Positions 1 through 7,524 of a DNA stretch of 15,326 nt are shown here, one piece after another. The notes beneath the pieces are model-generated. The model was not told the DNA's origin. It saw only the letters and a list, made by a program, of their open reading frames with translations, and made no database searches. The stretch is from Desulfobacula sp. (GTDB lineage: Bacteria; Desulfobacterota; Desulfobacteria; Desulfobacterales; Desulfobacteraceae), in NCBI RefSeq assembly GCF_021107415.1, contig NZ_JAIOSW010000282.1:1-15326 (forward strand). Reading direction: 5' to 3'. The position numbers and the translations under genes were made by a program. Position 1 is the stretch's first letter. Every line of letters starts with the position of its first letter.

Positions 1-1056
1 ACCCTTGTGGATCTTAAAAAATATAAGGATGCGAGAGGATATGACAGGATCATAACACCTGAACTTTCAAAAGAGATTCGAAATTGTCTTGATAAAGGAA
101 AACAGGCGTTGATCTTTTTGAACAGGCGGGGGTTTGCAACTTTCCCTGTCTGCATGGATTGTGGAAAATCTCTGACCTGCAAATATTGTGATGTGACCAT
201 GACCCTTCATAAAGGGCACAATGAATATCAATGTCATCTTTGCGGGTATGGCCGGCCCGTTAACACCAAATGCCCGGCATGTAACTCTTCAAAAATTAAA
301 CCATTGGGGTTTGGCACTGAAAAAGTGGAATCCATGCTGAAAGCTCTGTTTCCGGATGCCCGGCTTGTCAGGATGGATCAGGATTCGACATCCCGGAAAG
401 GGGCTACCATAAAAATACTGAAAAGTATCAGAAACCGGAATGTTGATATTATTGTGGGAACCCAGATGCTTGCTAAAGGTCATGATTTTCCCTCTATTAC
501 GCTGGTTGGCGTGATTTGTGCCGACCTGTCCTTGAGTCTTCCGGATTTCAGGGCAGGCGAGCGAACCTTTCAGCTTCTTGCCCAGGTGGCCGGCCGTGCG
601 GGAAGAGGTGAAAGTAAGGGAAAGGTCATTATGCAGACCTATAATCCCGATCATTTTATTATTGAAGCCGCTAAAAAACAGGATTTTTTCGAGTTTTTTC
701 AAAACGAGGTGCCATATAGAAAAGCATTACTGTACCCACCTTTTTCACGAATGATTCAATTGAAAATATCCGGAAGCAACTTTGCTAAGGTAAAAGTCTA
801 TGCAGCCAATGTTGCATATATTTTCAGAGCATTACTTGAAAATGAAGAAAGACAAAAGAATATGGTTCAGATTTTGGGGCCTATTGAGGCGCCTATTCAG
901 AAAATTTCCTCACGGTTCAGGTGGCAGATTCTTGTGAAAAGTCCTTCTTCAGCCCTGGTTAACCGACTGATAAAATCCATGATGGAGCACCCGAAAGTAA
1001 CTCCCAAGTCAGGGGTCAGGCTGACTGTGGATGTTGACCCGTATTCTTTAATGTAG
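1..1056 (+). CDS. priA: Primosomal protein N' (PriA helicase), 3' part
   Basis: This is the C-terminal part of PriA, the superfamily 2 3'-to-5' DNA helicase that restarts collapsed replication forks by loading the primosome. The reading frame is open from the first base of the window, so the N-terminal DNA-binding and Walker A parts lie upstream. What is visible is the eight-cysteine zinc-binding insert typical of PriA (CMDC, CKYC, CHLC and CPAC between about residues 50 and 95 of the visible part). The helicase C-terminal lobe follows, with the motifs GTQMLAKGHDFP, ADLSLSLPDFRAGERTFQLL and QVAGRAGRG, then the family's C-terminal domain. It ends in TAG just before a strong hairpin. It converges with the minus-strand gene ending at 1120. 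The identification is very secure; only the missing 5' end limits it. Confidence 0.97.
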   Translation, partial: TLVDLKKYKDARGYDRIITPELSKEIRNCLDKGKQALIFLNRRGFATFPVCMDCGKSLTCKYCDVTMTLHKGHNEYQCHLCGYGRPVNTKCPACNSSKIKPLGFGTEKVESMLKALFPDARLVRMDQDSTSRKGATIKILKSIRNRNVDIIVGTQMLAKGHDFPSITLVGVICADLSLSLPDFRAGERTFQLLAQVAGRAGRGESKGKVIMQTYNPDHFIIEAAKKQDFFEFFQNEVPYRKALLYPPFSRMIQLKISGSNFAKVKVYAANVAYIFRALLENEERQKNMVQILGPIEAPIQKISSRFRWQILVKSPSSALVNRLIKSMMEHPKVTPKSGVRLTVDVDPYSLM

Positions 1057-1057
1057 C

Positions 1058-1091
1058 ACGGACCGGAAAAGAAATGGCTTTCCCGGTCCGT
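1058..1091. terminator. Hairpin between convergent priA and PilZ-like gene
   Basis: A 9-bp perfect stem (ACGGACCGG with CCGGTCCGT) extends after one A/C mismatch by four more pairs around a 6-base loop. It starts two bases after the priA stop. No T-run follows on either strand, so it may be a weak or bidirectional terminator or a 3'-end stabilising hairpin rather than a textbook intrinsic terminator. Confidence 0.5.
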
Positions 1092-1119
1092 ACAAAGGTA
1101 ACACAACACCCACCCCGAC

Positions 1120-1602
1120 CTATATATACAATTTGTTAAAAAACAAGTAAGGCCCTAAATTGTCAGAATGTTCATCTGAAGTAAACTCTGCGCTTAGATA
1201 TTTTCCCTTTTTTGCTTTGACAACCACTTCTTTTTTTACAATTGACTGTTTGGCATCGTCCAGAACAAATTCAAGAAAGAGCTTGAGCCCGGGCAGAATA
1301 CCCTGTTCGATATTGGTTTTGAGCATAATACCTTTGCTGTTCAGTTTTTTTATGATCATTTTACCGCTGCATTTGATAATGTCTTTTGAGACAAATGTGC
1401 CCAGCAACTGAGTGTTTTGTATTGATTCAATCTTTTTTTCAAGGATAACCATATAGGTATGCCCACACCGGCACCTGCATTTTACTTTGGTGCTCTGCCT
1501 TTTTATGTTGTACTCTGAAAGCTGCATGCTTTTTTCCCTATTGCATTCAGGGCAGGCAAACTGGGCTGTATCAAAACTGTCAATTAAAATTCTCTGTTCC
1601 AT
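1120..1602 (-). CDS. Zinc-ribbon plus degenerate PilZ-like protein
   Basis: The 160-residue product has an N-terminal zinc-ribbon-like part (Cys17-x2-Cys20 and Cys42, Cys44, Cys46 followed by GH). About 90 residues that resemble a PilZ beta-barrel follow (LLGTFVSK at about 67-74 through the end). PilZ domains usually bind cyclic-di-GMP through an RxxxR motif and a (D/N)xSxxG motif. Here RxxxR is absent and the second motif is reduced to KKLNSKG (residues 85-91), so nucleotide binding is doubtful. I chose the ATG at 1602 because AGGAG lies six bases upstream of it. A longer frame opens 15 codons earlier but has no such site. No signal peptide or membrane segment is visible. Its partner and function are unknown; a signalling or adaptor role is inference. 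Confidence 0.72.
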   Translation of the reverse strand: MEQRILIDSFDTAQFACPECNREKSMQLSEYNIKRQSTKVKCRCRCGHTYMVILEKKIESIQNTQLLGTFVSKDIIKCSGKMIIKKLNSKGIMLKTNIEQGILPGLKLFLEFVLDDAKQSIVKKEVVVKAKKGKYLSAEFTSDEHSDNLGPYLFFNKLYI

Positions 1603-1837
1603 TTCAAGCTCCTGTTTTATTAAAGTACGGGCTTTACAGATTGCCATTGAATATTCATTTATTCATTTTTTATTCCAACAGGGTAAAATAGTATTTGATC
1701 TTAGTGAATTTATTAGATATATTGATTATATAATAAAATTAATCTTTAAATTTAATGGAGGTTGTGTTTTTATTTCATATGCGGTATTTTTATTTAATTA
1801 AAATTGTTATATTTAATCATATGGAAAAGGTTTCTTC
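1603..1837. promoter_or_regulatory. AT-rich divergent intergenic region
   Basis: This 235-base gap separates the divergent PilZ-like gene and the sigma54-activator gene and should hold both promoters. It is very AT-rich, with several TATAAT-like strings (for example at 1729-1734), but I cannot find a matching -35 at good spacing or a clear -24/-12 GG-GC pair. The ribosome site for the downstream gene is AAAAGG at 1825-1830, seven bases before the ATG at 1838. No further gene is visible. Confidence 0.4.
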
Positions 1838-3373
1838 ATGAATCAATCCGATTTTGAACTTTTTAAGGAACTCAACCCTGAGACATTACAGAAAAAATTC
1901 CTTAATTCTTTATTAAAAATCCATAATGTCCAAAGGGGTTCCATATGGATTAAGAAAAAAGATACATACCTGTGTATTGAAGCTGCCGGTGCCGAGAGTG
2001 ACCAGATTAAGGGGGTCTCTCTGGACGTCCAGCATCCCAGTATCGTGGGGTGGGTGATTGAGAATAAAAAGATGACCGTGGCGGAAACTAAAAGTGACCG
2101 GCGTCATTACAAGGAAGTTGAGGATAAATTAGCTGTAAAAAGCAGCCTGATTCTCTGTTTCCCGCTTTTTTTCCGGGATAAGAAAGTTTATGGTGCTGTC
2201 CAGATCATTGATACCACACCGGAAAAAAGTAGCCTTAATCTTGATAAAGGATATCTGGAACAGCTTCAGAATCTTGTGGATATCTGTTCTATTGCCCTGA
2301 GCAATGCCATTTTATATGCCAATGAAAGGAAAAAGACACAGAGCCTTAAAACTGCATTAAAAGAAGTAAAAAAAGAAAGTGTTATCATTGGTCAGAGCCC
2401 TGAGTTTAAAAAATGCTTAGACCTTGTAAAAAGTTATGCAGGTACGGAGTTTCATGTACTGATCACCGGGGATAGCGGTACCGGTAAAGAACTGGTGGCT
2501 GAAAAAATTCATAAATCAAGCGTTCGAAAGGACAAACCTTTTCTGGTGCAAAATTGCAGTGCTATTCCGGAAACGCTTTTGGAAAGTGAATTGTTTGGAT
2601 ATAAAAAAGGGGCATTTACAGGGGCCACCCGGGATAAGATAGGACTTTTTGAGGCAGCAGACGGTGGAACAGTCTTTTTGGATGAGATAGGGGATATGCC
2701 CATGAGTATCCAGGCAAGTCTGCTCAGGGTGCTTCAAGAAAATGAGATCAAGCCCCTGGGCGAAACAAGAGTCCGGCATATTGATGTCAGAATCGTTGCA
2801 GCTACCAACAAGGAAATCAAACAGATGATTGCTGACAACAGTTTCAGGCAGGATCTGTTTTACCGGTTATCCGTGCTGCCGGTTCATCTGCCGCCGCTAA
2901 AGGAAAGGCGGGAGGATATTCCTTTACTGGTCAGACATTTTCTTGAAAAAGAATCTTTAAAAGCCGGAATGATTGAAAAGAAGATTGCAACGGATGCCAT
3001 GCAGTCTTTGGTGTCTTATTCCTGGCCCGGAAATATCAGGGAACTTGAAAATCTTATCCGCTATCTCATGGTAACAGCAGAGGATGAATATATTGAGCTT
3101 TTAAATATTCCCCTTCATGTAAGAAACCAGAACGCAAATATAGATCCTTTTAGCGATCCTTCTGTTTCTTCCAAAGATGGTGCCAATGATTTTATCATCA
3201 ACCTGTGCAGCATGACATGGCCCCAATTGGAAAAAGAGTATGTGATATCACTTTTGAAAAAAAGTAATTGGAACATTACATGGGCTGCCAAGGCCTCCGG
3301 GATCAACCGGTCTACTTTCGCATCCAGAATGAGAAAACTTGAGATCAGGCGCGATCGTCAGGATTTTGATTAA
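1838..3373 (+). CDS. Sigma54-dependent transcriptional activator (GAF-AAA+-Fis)
   Basis: This 511-residue protein is a bacterial enhancer-binding protein that activates RNA polymerase carrying sigma54. A GAF sensor domain covers about residues 15-160, followed by a short coiled linker. The AAA+ ATPase domain runs from about 183 to 415: Walker A GDSGTGKE (211-218), the sigma54-contacting GAFTGA loop (258-263), Walker B TVFLDE (278-283), the arginine-finger region FRQDLFYRL (336-344) and SWPGNIREL (395-403). A Fis-type helix-turn-helix lies at about 478-500 (NITWAAKASGINRSTFASRM). All motifs needed for sigma54 contact are intact. There is no receiver domain, so it should respond to a ligand or redox signal through GAF rather than to phosphorylation. 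The SEC-C gene follows after 22 bases and is probably co-transcribed. Target genes and the signal are unknown. Confidence 0.93.
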   Translation: MNQSDFELFKELNPETLQKKFLNSLLKIHNVQRGSIWIKKKDTYLCIEAAGAESDQIKGVSLDVQHPSIVGWVIENKKMTVAETKSDRRHYKEVEDKLAVKSSLILCFPLFFRDKKVYGAVQIIDTTPEKSSLNLDKGYLEQLQNLVDICSIALSNAILYANERKKTQSLKTALKEVKKESVIIGQSPEFKKCLDLVKSYAGTEFHVLITGDSGTGKELVAEKIHKSSVRKDKPFLVQNCSAIPETLLESELFGYKKGAFTGATRDKIGLFEAADGGTVFLDEIGDMPMSIQASLLRVLQENEIKPLGETRVRHIDVRIVAATNKEIKQMIADNSFRQDLFYRLSVLPVHLPPLKERREDIPLLVRHFLEKESLKAGMIEKKIATDAMQSLVSYSWPGNIRELENLIRYLMVTAEDEYIELLNIPLHVRNQNANIDPFSDPSVSSKDGANDFIINLCSMTWPQLEKEYVISLLKKSNWNITWAAKASGINRSTFASRMRKLEIRRDRQDFD

Positions 3374-3395
3374 AAGATTTTGAAAGGTGGAAAAG

Positions 3396-3683
3396 ATGAA
3401 AAAAATTTTTAATGGTAAAAAGACGACAAAATTAGGTACTGAAAAAAAGCCCGCAGTTGTTAATGTACAAACAGAAGAAAGATTGAAAGAAGTATCATCC
3501 ATATTTGAAGAAAAGGGTTGGACATTTATAATTGAATTGGAACCGGATAAACCAGAAGATATTACCGATTTAGACATATTGTTGAATCCACAAAAAACAA
3601 AGATTGTCGAAAATAAAGTGGGCCGCAATGAACCCTGTCCATGTGGAAGCGGTAAAAAGTATAAAAAATGCTGTGGTAAATAA
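3396..3683 (+). CDS. Small SEC-C metal-binding protein (PBPRA1643-like family)
   Basis: This 95-residue protein ends in a SEC-C motif, [18 protein letters not shown], whose CxCx8CC cysteines bind zinc in the C-terminus of SecA and in many small proteins. The preceding part ([20 protein letters not shown], then [13 protein letters not shown]) resembles the small SWIM/SEC-C family typified by PBPRA1643, which this length and layout fit. I chose the ATG at 3396 because AAAGGTGG lies five bases upstream; an in-frame GTG at 3387 falls inside that ribosome site. It follows the sigma54-activator gene by 22 bases and probably shares its transcript. The biochemical role of the family is not established. 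Confidence 0.85.
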   Translation: MKKIFNGKKTTKLGTEKKPAVVNVQTEERLKEVSSIFEEKGWTFIIELEPDKPEDITDLDILLNPQKTKIVENKVGRNEPCPCGSGKKYKKCCGK

Positions 3684-3687
3684 TGCC

Positions 3688-3700
3688 GGCCTTTTCGGCC
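3688..3700. terminator. Short GC hairpin between convergent genes
   Basis: GGCC, a 5-base TTTTC loop and GGCC form a four-pair stem in the 28-base gap between the convergent SEC-C and lipoprotein genes. It is the only structure that could end either transcript here, but it is short and lacks a T-run. Confidence 0.3.
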
Positions 3701-3711
3701 TGAGCTGAACC

Positions 3712-4332
3712 TTAAGGGGTGGGGGTTTGAAAATCGTTGATAAATTGTGTCACAATTTTTAAAAGCCCGGTATTCCAGCCCGAGACAAGGTGAGCAGGCG
3801 CATGAGTTGAGATGTTTTCTTCAGATCGATAGGTCTTTTCGGAAATAACCTGGAAGGTTTTGTCTACCCTTTTTTCCAGGGCCATTCTGATTTCAATAAT
3901 GGCTTTTGGGTCATTTGTATCCTGAAAATCTCCGTAAAGATTTGTTATTTTTCCGGATAACCGAAAATCGATATCCTGTTTAATATTTGTGAGTGCAGGT
4001 GTGAAAAGGCTTGATGCATAAAGATTTTCCTCTATTTTCTCCGTAACCAGTCTTGCAGGATAGCTGACAAATTCATTGTAATAATCAGTTACATATTCGT
4101 TTTTTCCAACGCGGTAAACAAAAGAATGGGAATCAAATGTAGAATTAATGAAAAATTCTTTGACAAGAAGGGCTGTGCCCTGGCTGATACTATTCTGGTT
4201 TGAAGCGGGTAGATTGATATTTAAGTCAAAATATTTTTTTTCAATAGGCTCTTTTTTTAAACCGGCACATCCATAAAAGGCGTTCAGGCAAATCACAATT
4301 CCAACTAGAATGATAGATTTTTTTGGCTGCAT
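3712..4332 (-). CDS. ABC-type transport auxiliary lipoprotein (PqiC/DUF330-like)
   Basis: This 206-residue protein has a lipoprotein signal: basic start (MQPKKS), hydrophobic stretch IILVGIVICLNAF and a cysteine at residue 22 in the setting FYGC-AG, a loose lipobox. The mature part (KKYFDLNINLP, then the VKEFFINSTFDSHSFVYRVGKNEYVTDYYNEF region) fits the ABC-type transport auxiliary component family. These periplasmic lipoproteins accompany MCE-type lipid transporters, with PqiC as an example. The start codon overlaps the stop of the upstream MCE gene by one base (TAATG), so it is the last gene of the mla-type operon. It probably sits in the outer membrane and receives or donates lipid to the MCE protein. 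That role is inferred from family and context. Confidence 0.85.
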   Translation of the reverse strand: MQPKKSIILVGIVICLNAFYGCAGLKKEPIEKKYFDLNINLPASNQNSISQGTALLVKEFFINSTFDSHSFVYRVGKNEYVTDYYNEFVSYPARLVTEKIEENLYASSLFTPALTNIKQDIDFRLSGKITNLYGDFQDTNDPKAIIEIRMALEKRVDKTFQVISEKTYRSEENISTHAPAHLVSGWNTGLLKIVTQFINDFQTPTP

Positions 4333-5420
4333 TACTCATTTTCCTTTGTATTGATTTTTTCCGGGGGCTTTTCAAAGAGCAGCCTGCCGGGATATTTTTT
4401 GATATCTTTGCTCATCTGTTTTAAATTTTCAGAAGTGGTTTCAAGATTTTCAATGATTAGCTTAATCCTGTCGGAATTCAGCCAGATCATATTCTCCAGA
4501 AGACCGGATGTGGCAGCAAGGCTTTCCATCAGTTGGTCAAGATTGGAAGACAGACTGTTAATTTTTGGACCCAGCCTGGTTTCAAGCCCGGCAGTGATAT
4601 TTTTTGTACTGCCGGCCGCTTCTTGAAAGTCATTGATGGCTTTATTAATAGGTATTTTAGAGGTTTCAACAATAGTTCTTAATTCTGAAAAAGAGGCTTG
4701 TGCATCATCCAGAAAACGTTTAACCCTGGCAGACCCCATGGCAGAATTGACCTTCTGGTTTGTATCTTTCAATTCTTTTAACAATGAGGCGATCAGGCTG
4801 GAGATACGCTCCATATCAAAGTCATTGATTTTTTGATCCAGGGTTTTTACAAGGGTTTCAATGTCCTGGGTGAGTCCTTTCAGATTTATGCCCGCAAGAT
4901 TATCAAGAATCTGGTTAAGGGTATCGCCAAACTGTTTCATGCTGCTTTTCTGGGAAGGGATATAAATATTTTTTGGCAACCAGGAGATATCAAGCGTGTT
5001 GTCAGGATCTTTTACTGAATAATCGGTTTCAAGATAAGCTGCCCCGGTCAATCCTTTAAATGCGAGCCGGACAGTCAGGCCGTCCTTGATGGCGTTTTGG
5101 ATTCTGGCCTTGGCAGACCCCCCTGTCTGGCCCAGAGAAATGCTGTCTTCAAGGGATATGATGACCAGTACATAATCCGACTTGGCTTGATAGACCCGGG
5201 AAGCGCTGGTAATGGATTTGACACTTCCGATTTTTATCCCTTTATATTTGACCTCGGAACCTATGGTCAGGCCCTGCACAGATTCATTGAAACAGGTTTC
5301 GGTAAGCAGTTCTTTTTTAAAGAATTCTCCTGCCCCGAAAATGATTAAAAATGTCGCCCCAAGACCAGATGCAATGATAACAAACAGACCGAGTTTAAAG
5401 TAATTTGCTTTTTGGGTCAT
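4332..5420 (-). CDS. mlaD: MlaD-family MCE protein
   Basis: This 362-residue protein has one N-terminal membrane anchor (LGLFVIIASGLGATFLIIFG, about residues 11-30). An MCE domain spans about 38-130, with the typical start VQGLTIGSEVKYKGIKIGSVKSI and the later GLTGAAYLETDY. A long helical or coiled C-terminal region fills the rest (about 160-350). MCE proteins form periplasmic rings or tubes that carry phospholipid between membranes. The C-terminal helix part makes it about twice the length of E. coli MlaD and closer to longer MCE proteins that may bridge more of the periplasm. Its ATG overlaps the mlaF stop by four bases and its stop overlaps the lipoprotein start. The MlaD name is used at family level; direction of transport cannot be told from sequence. 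Confidence 0.92.
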   Translation of the reverse strand: MTQKANYFKLGLFVIIASGLGATFLIIFGAGEFFKKELLTETCFNESVQGLTIGSEVKYKGIKIGSVKSITSASRVYQAKSDYVLVIISLEDSISLGQTGGSAKARIQNAIKDGLTVRLAFKGLTGAAYLETDYSVKDPDNTLDISWLPKNIYIPSQKSSMKQFGDTLNQILDNLAGINLKGLTQDIETLVKTLDQKINDFDMERISSLIASLLKELKDTNQKVNSAMGSARVKRFLDDAQASFSELRTIVETSKIPINKAINDFQEAAGSTKNITAGLETRLGPKINSLSSNLDQLMESLAATSGLLENMIWLNSDRIKLIIENLETTSENLKQMSKDIKKYPGRLLFEKPPEKINTKENE

Positions 5421-6184
5421 TTTTTACCTTTATCGATTATCCGGTTAAAAAAATTATAGACATATGAGTTGCTTTTGTCGGCTTTCAGTTGTTTTGGTGT
5501 TCCGGTTGCAATAATTCCCTTTGCACTCTTTTCAAGCATGATGACCCTGTCGGATATGGCTTCAATACTTGCCAGTTCATGGGTAACGATCACAAATGTG
5601 ATACCAAGGGAAGATGCAAGATTTGTTACCAGATGATCCAGTTCTGCTGAAGTAATCGGGTCCAGTCCCGCAGAGGGTTCATCCAGAAAAATAATAGAAG
5701 GGTCAAGGGTCATGGCCCGGGCAATGGCAGCCCTTTTTTTCATGCCGCCTGAAAGCTCACCCGGCATGAGAAAGGCACTTTTTTCAAGGCCGACCAGCTG
5801 CAGTTTCAGCCGGACAATATCATCCATGACAGAATCAGGAAGGCTTGTGAATTCCTTTAACGGAAGCTTGATGTTCTCCATCACCGTCATGGAACCAAAC
5901 AATGCCGCACTCTGGAAAGCAACTCCGATTTTTTGCAGGATCCGGTTTTTTTCGTTGCCAATGGCGCTGGACAGGTTTTCGCCTAAAATCATCACATTGC
6001 CTGAAATGGGAGATAAAAGTCCGATCATATGTTTTAACAGCGTGCTTTTCCCGCACCCGGACCCGCCGAGAATAACAAACACTTCGCCTTTCAACACCTC
6101 AAAATTGACATTTTCAATAATGGGTATGTTGTTATAGCCTGCAGTGAGGTTTTCTATTCTTATGGCGGTTTGTGTCTGTTTCAT
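5417..6184 (-). CDS. mlaF: MlaF-type ABC transporter ATP-binding protein
   Basis: This 255-residue ATPase of an MCE-linked lipid ABC transporter has all motifs intact: Walker A GGSGCGKST (40-48), Q-loop Gln91, signature ELSGGMKKR (143-151), Walker B IIFLDEPSAGLD (164-175) and the H-loop VTHE (His202). The LSGGMKKR form of the signature is typical of the MlaF/Mkl group. It couples ATP hydrolysis on the cytoplasmic face to lipid movement through the MlaE permease. The gene overlaps mlaE and mlaD by four bases each (ATGA), so it is translationally coupled to both. Confidence 0.95.
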   Translation of the reverse strand: MKQTQTAIRIENLTAGYNNIPIIENVNFEVLKGEVFVILGGSGCGKSTLLKHMIGLLSPISGNVMILGENLSSAIGNEKNRILQKIGVAFQSAALFGSMTVMENIKLPLKEFTSLPDSVMDDIVRLKLQLVGLEKSAFLMPGELSGGMKKRAAIARAMTLDPSIIFLDEPSAGLDPITSAELDHLVTNLASSLGITFVIVTHELASIEAISDRVIMLEKSAKGIIATGTPKQLKADKSNSYVYNFFNRIIDKGKK

Positions 6185-7308
6185 ACGCCCATGTAAAAAT
6201 AAATAATTGAAAAAATTCCGTCAAATATAGCAATCAGGACAATGCCGGTGACAACAGCCCGGGTGGTTGAGATTCCAACGGCAGAAGGTCCACTTTGGGT
6301 CTGGTATCCCCGGATGCAACCGGATGCTGCAATCAAAACTCCGAATACAAAGCATTTTACCATTCCTCCTGCAAAATCGTTCCATTTCACAAATGATACA
6401 ATCTGGTTGTAATAGGAAATAATGGGGTATCCCATGGATGTGATCACAAGGGCGCCTCCCAGCATCCCCATAAGGTTTGAAAATATGCTTAACAAAGGGG
6501 TAATAAAAGTAGATGCAACGATTCTGGGTATGATGAGGAATTTTACCGGGTCAAGTCCCATTACTGTTAAGGCGTCAATCTCTTCGTTGATCCGCATGGT
6601 GCCGATTTCAGCAGCGAATGTAGAGGAAGATCTTCCGGCCAGGACAATAGCTGTCATTAAAGGCCCGAGTTCCCTCACCATGGCGATCCCGATGAGATCA
6701 GCCACATAGAGTTCCGCTCCGAACATTCGCATGGGAATGGCCGCTTGAAAGGCCATAACAAGGCCGACAATAAAACTGATCAATGTAACGATGGGAAGAG
6801 CGTCAACCCCGGACCGTTCGGCAACCAGGAATGTGTCTGACCATCGGATTCCCTTTGGATGCCTAAGACTTTGAATAAGTGCCCATGTGATCTCTCCTGT
6901 GTAGGTGATAAACTCCTTGGTTTCCAATAAGAAATCTGAAACGCTTTTGCCCTTATTTTCAACAAAGGAAAGCTTTTGGGGTATTTGTTTTGAAAAATCC
7001 TTTTGCCTTATATTCTTTGCAAGATCCAAGAGGGTTGAATACTCTTGTTTAAGGTTAATTATTGAGATGTCTTTAAATCCCCGGGTTTTACCAAATGTCT
7101 CCAGATAGAAGATAAAAGCTGCCCCTGCAGTATCCAGATAATTCACCTTTTCAAGATCAAGGATCAGGCTTGTTCCGTTACCCTCAGATATTTTTTGGGT
7201 GATTTTTTGCCAGAGGCTTGATGCCCCTTTTGCATCAAACCTTCCGAAGAGGGCGATAACCGTCGCGTAATCCTCTTTTAAAATTGTAAATTTTGGCGGA
7301 GTTTTCAT
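6181..7308 (-). CDS. mlaE: STAS-MlaE fusion: lipid ABC transporter permease
   Basis: This 375-residue protein joins a STAS domain (about residues 1-110; the phosphosite-like stretch is YLDTAGAAFI) to an MlaE-type permease (about 130-375). Here one polypeptide combines the roles of E. coli MlaB (STAS) and MlaE. The permease part carries the family signature AGRSSSTFAAEIGTMRINEE and DALTVMGLDP, plus several hydrophobic segments (for example VTLISFIVGLVMAFQAAIP). STAS-MlaE fusions are common in deltaproteobacteria. I chose the ATG at 7308; the adjacent upstream TTG adds one residue. No good ribosome site precedes it. Instead its ATG shares a base with the stop of the 43-codon racemase remnant (TGATG), which suggests translational coupling. 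Confidence 0.93.
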   Translation of the reverse strand: MKTPPKFTILKEDYATVIALFGRFDAKGASSLWQKITQKISEGNGTSLILDLEKVNYLDTAGAAFIFYLETFGKTRGFKDISIINLKQEYSTLLDLAKNIRQKDFSKQIPQKLSFVENKGKSVSDFLLETKEFITYTGEITWALIQSLRHPKGIRWSDTFLVAERSGVDALPIVTLISFIVGLVMAFQAAIPMRMFGAELYVADLIGIAMVRELGPLMTAIVLAGRSSSTFAAEIGTMRINEEIDALTVMGLDPVKFLIIPRIVASTFITPLLSIFSNLMGMLGGALVITSMGYPIISYYNQIVSFVKWNDFAGGMVKCFVFGVLIAASGCIRGYQTQSGPSAVGISTTRAVVTGIVLIAIFDGIFSIIYFYMGV

Positions 7309-7439
7309 CAAAGTATAGTTTTTCCGACCGGTTCCGGAACTCCTGAAGTGATCACCCTGAAAGGTTCCCCTGCAGTGTGGGAGTCAATGGTTTTTATTTT
7401 CAAATATTTATCTGATGGTACAAAATTTTTCATTTTCAT
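7308..7439 (-). pseudogene. N-terminal remnant of a proline racemase-family enzyme
   Basis: An intact 43-codon frame reads MKMKNFVPSDKYLKIKTIDS and continues HTAGEPFRVITSGVPEPVGK-TIL before TGA. The stretch TIDSHTAGEPFRVITSGVP followed by GKT is the highly conserved N-terminus of the proline racemase / 4-hydroxyproline epimerase / trans-3-hydroxyproline dehydratase family (HTxGEPxRxxxxGxP). Family members are normally above 300 residues and carry their catalytic cysteine around residue 90. Everything after the first 43 codons is missing, so no enzyme can result. The stop codon overlaps the ATG of the STAS-MlaE gene by one base. The likeliest history is a deletion that joined the racemase 5' end to the mla operon. 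The frame has no mutation, so either the event is recent or the short ORF is kept as a leader. The real start could be ATG codon 3. Confidence 0.8.
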
Positions 7440-7464
7440 AAATCCAGTGCTGCTGATTCAGTGT

Positions 7465-7502
7465 TATAGATTTAATGTTCAGTGCACTGCTTTAAATCTG
7501 TA
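7465..7502. promoter_or_regulatory. 38-base dyad, possible operator or hairpin upstream of the mla operon
   Basis: Outer arms 7465-7475 and 7492-7502 pair over 11 positions (AGATTTAA with TTAAATCT at the core, one G-T pair). They enclose a perfect 10-base palindrome CAGTGCACTG at 7480-7489. CAGTG recurs as direct repeats at 7445, 7459 and 7480. It lies between the prmA stop and the racemase-remnant/mla genes on the same strand. No T-run follows, so an operator is at least as likely as a terminator. Confidence 0.45.
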
Positions 7503-7524
7503 TATCATGCTTAACCAATGTTAT

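Noticed and set aside
6181..7308. STAS-permease fusion as a possible new transporter type
   Set aside because: The joined STAS and MlaE domains are a known arrangement in MlaE-family permeases of many deltaproteobacteria.
7331..7340. Perfect 10-base palindrome GTTCCGGAAC as an operator
   Set aside because: It lies inside the conserved racemase coding remnant (GVPEPV region), so coding constraint explains the bases; it does not extend further.
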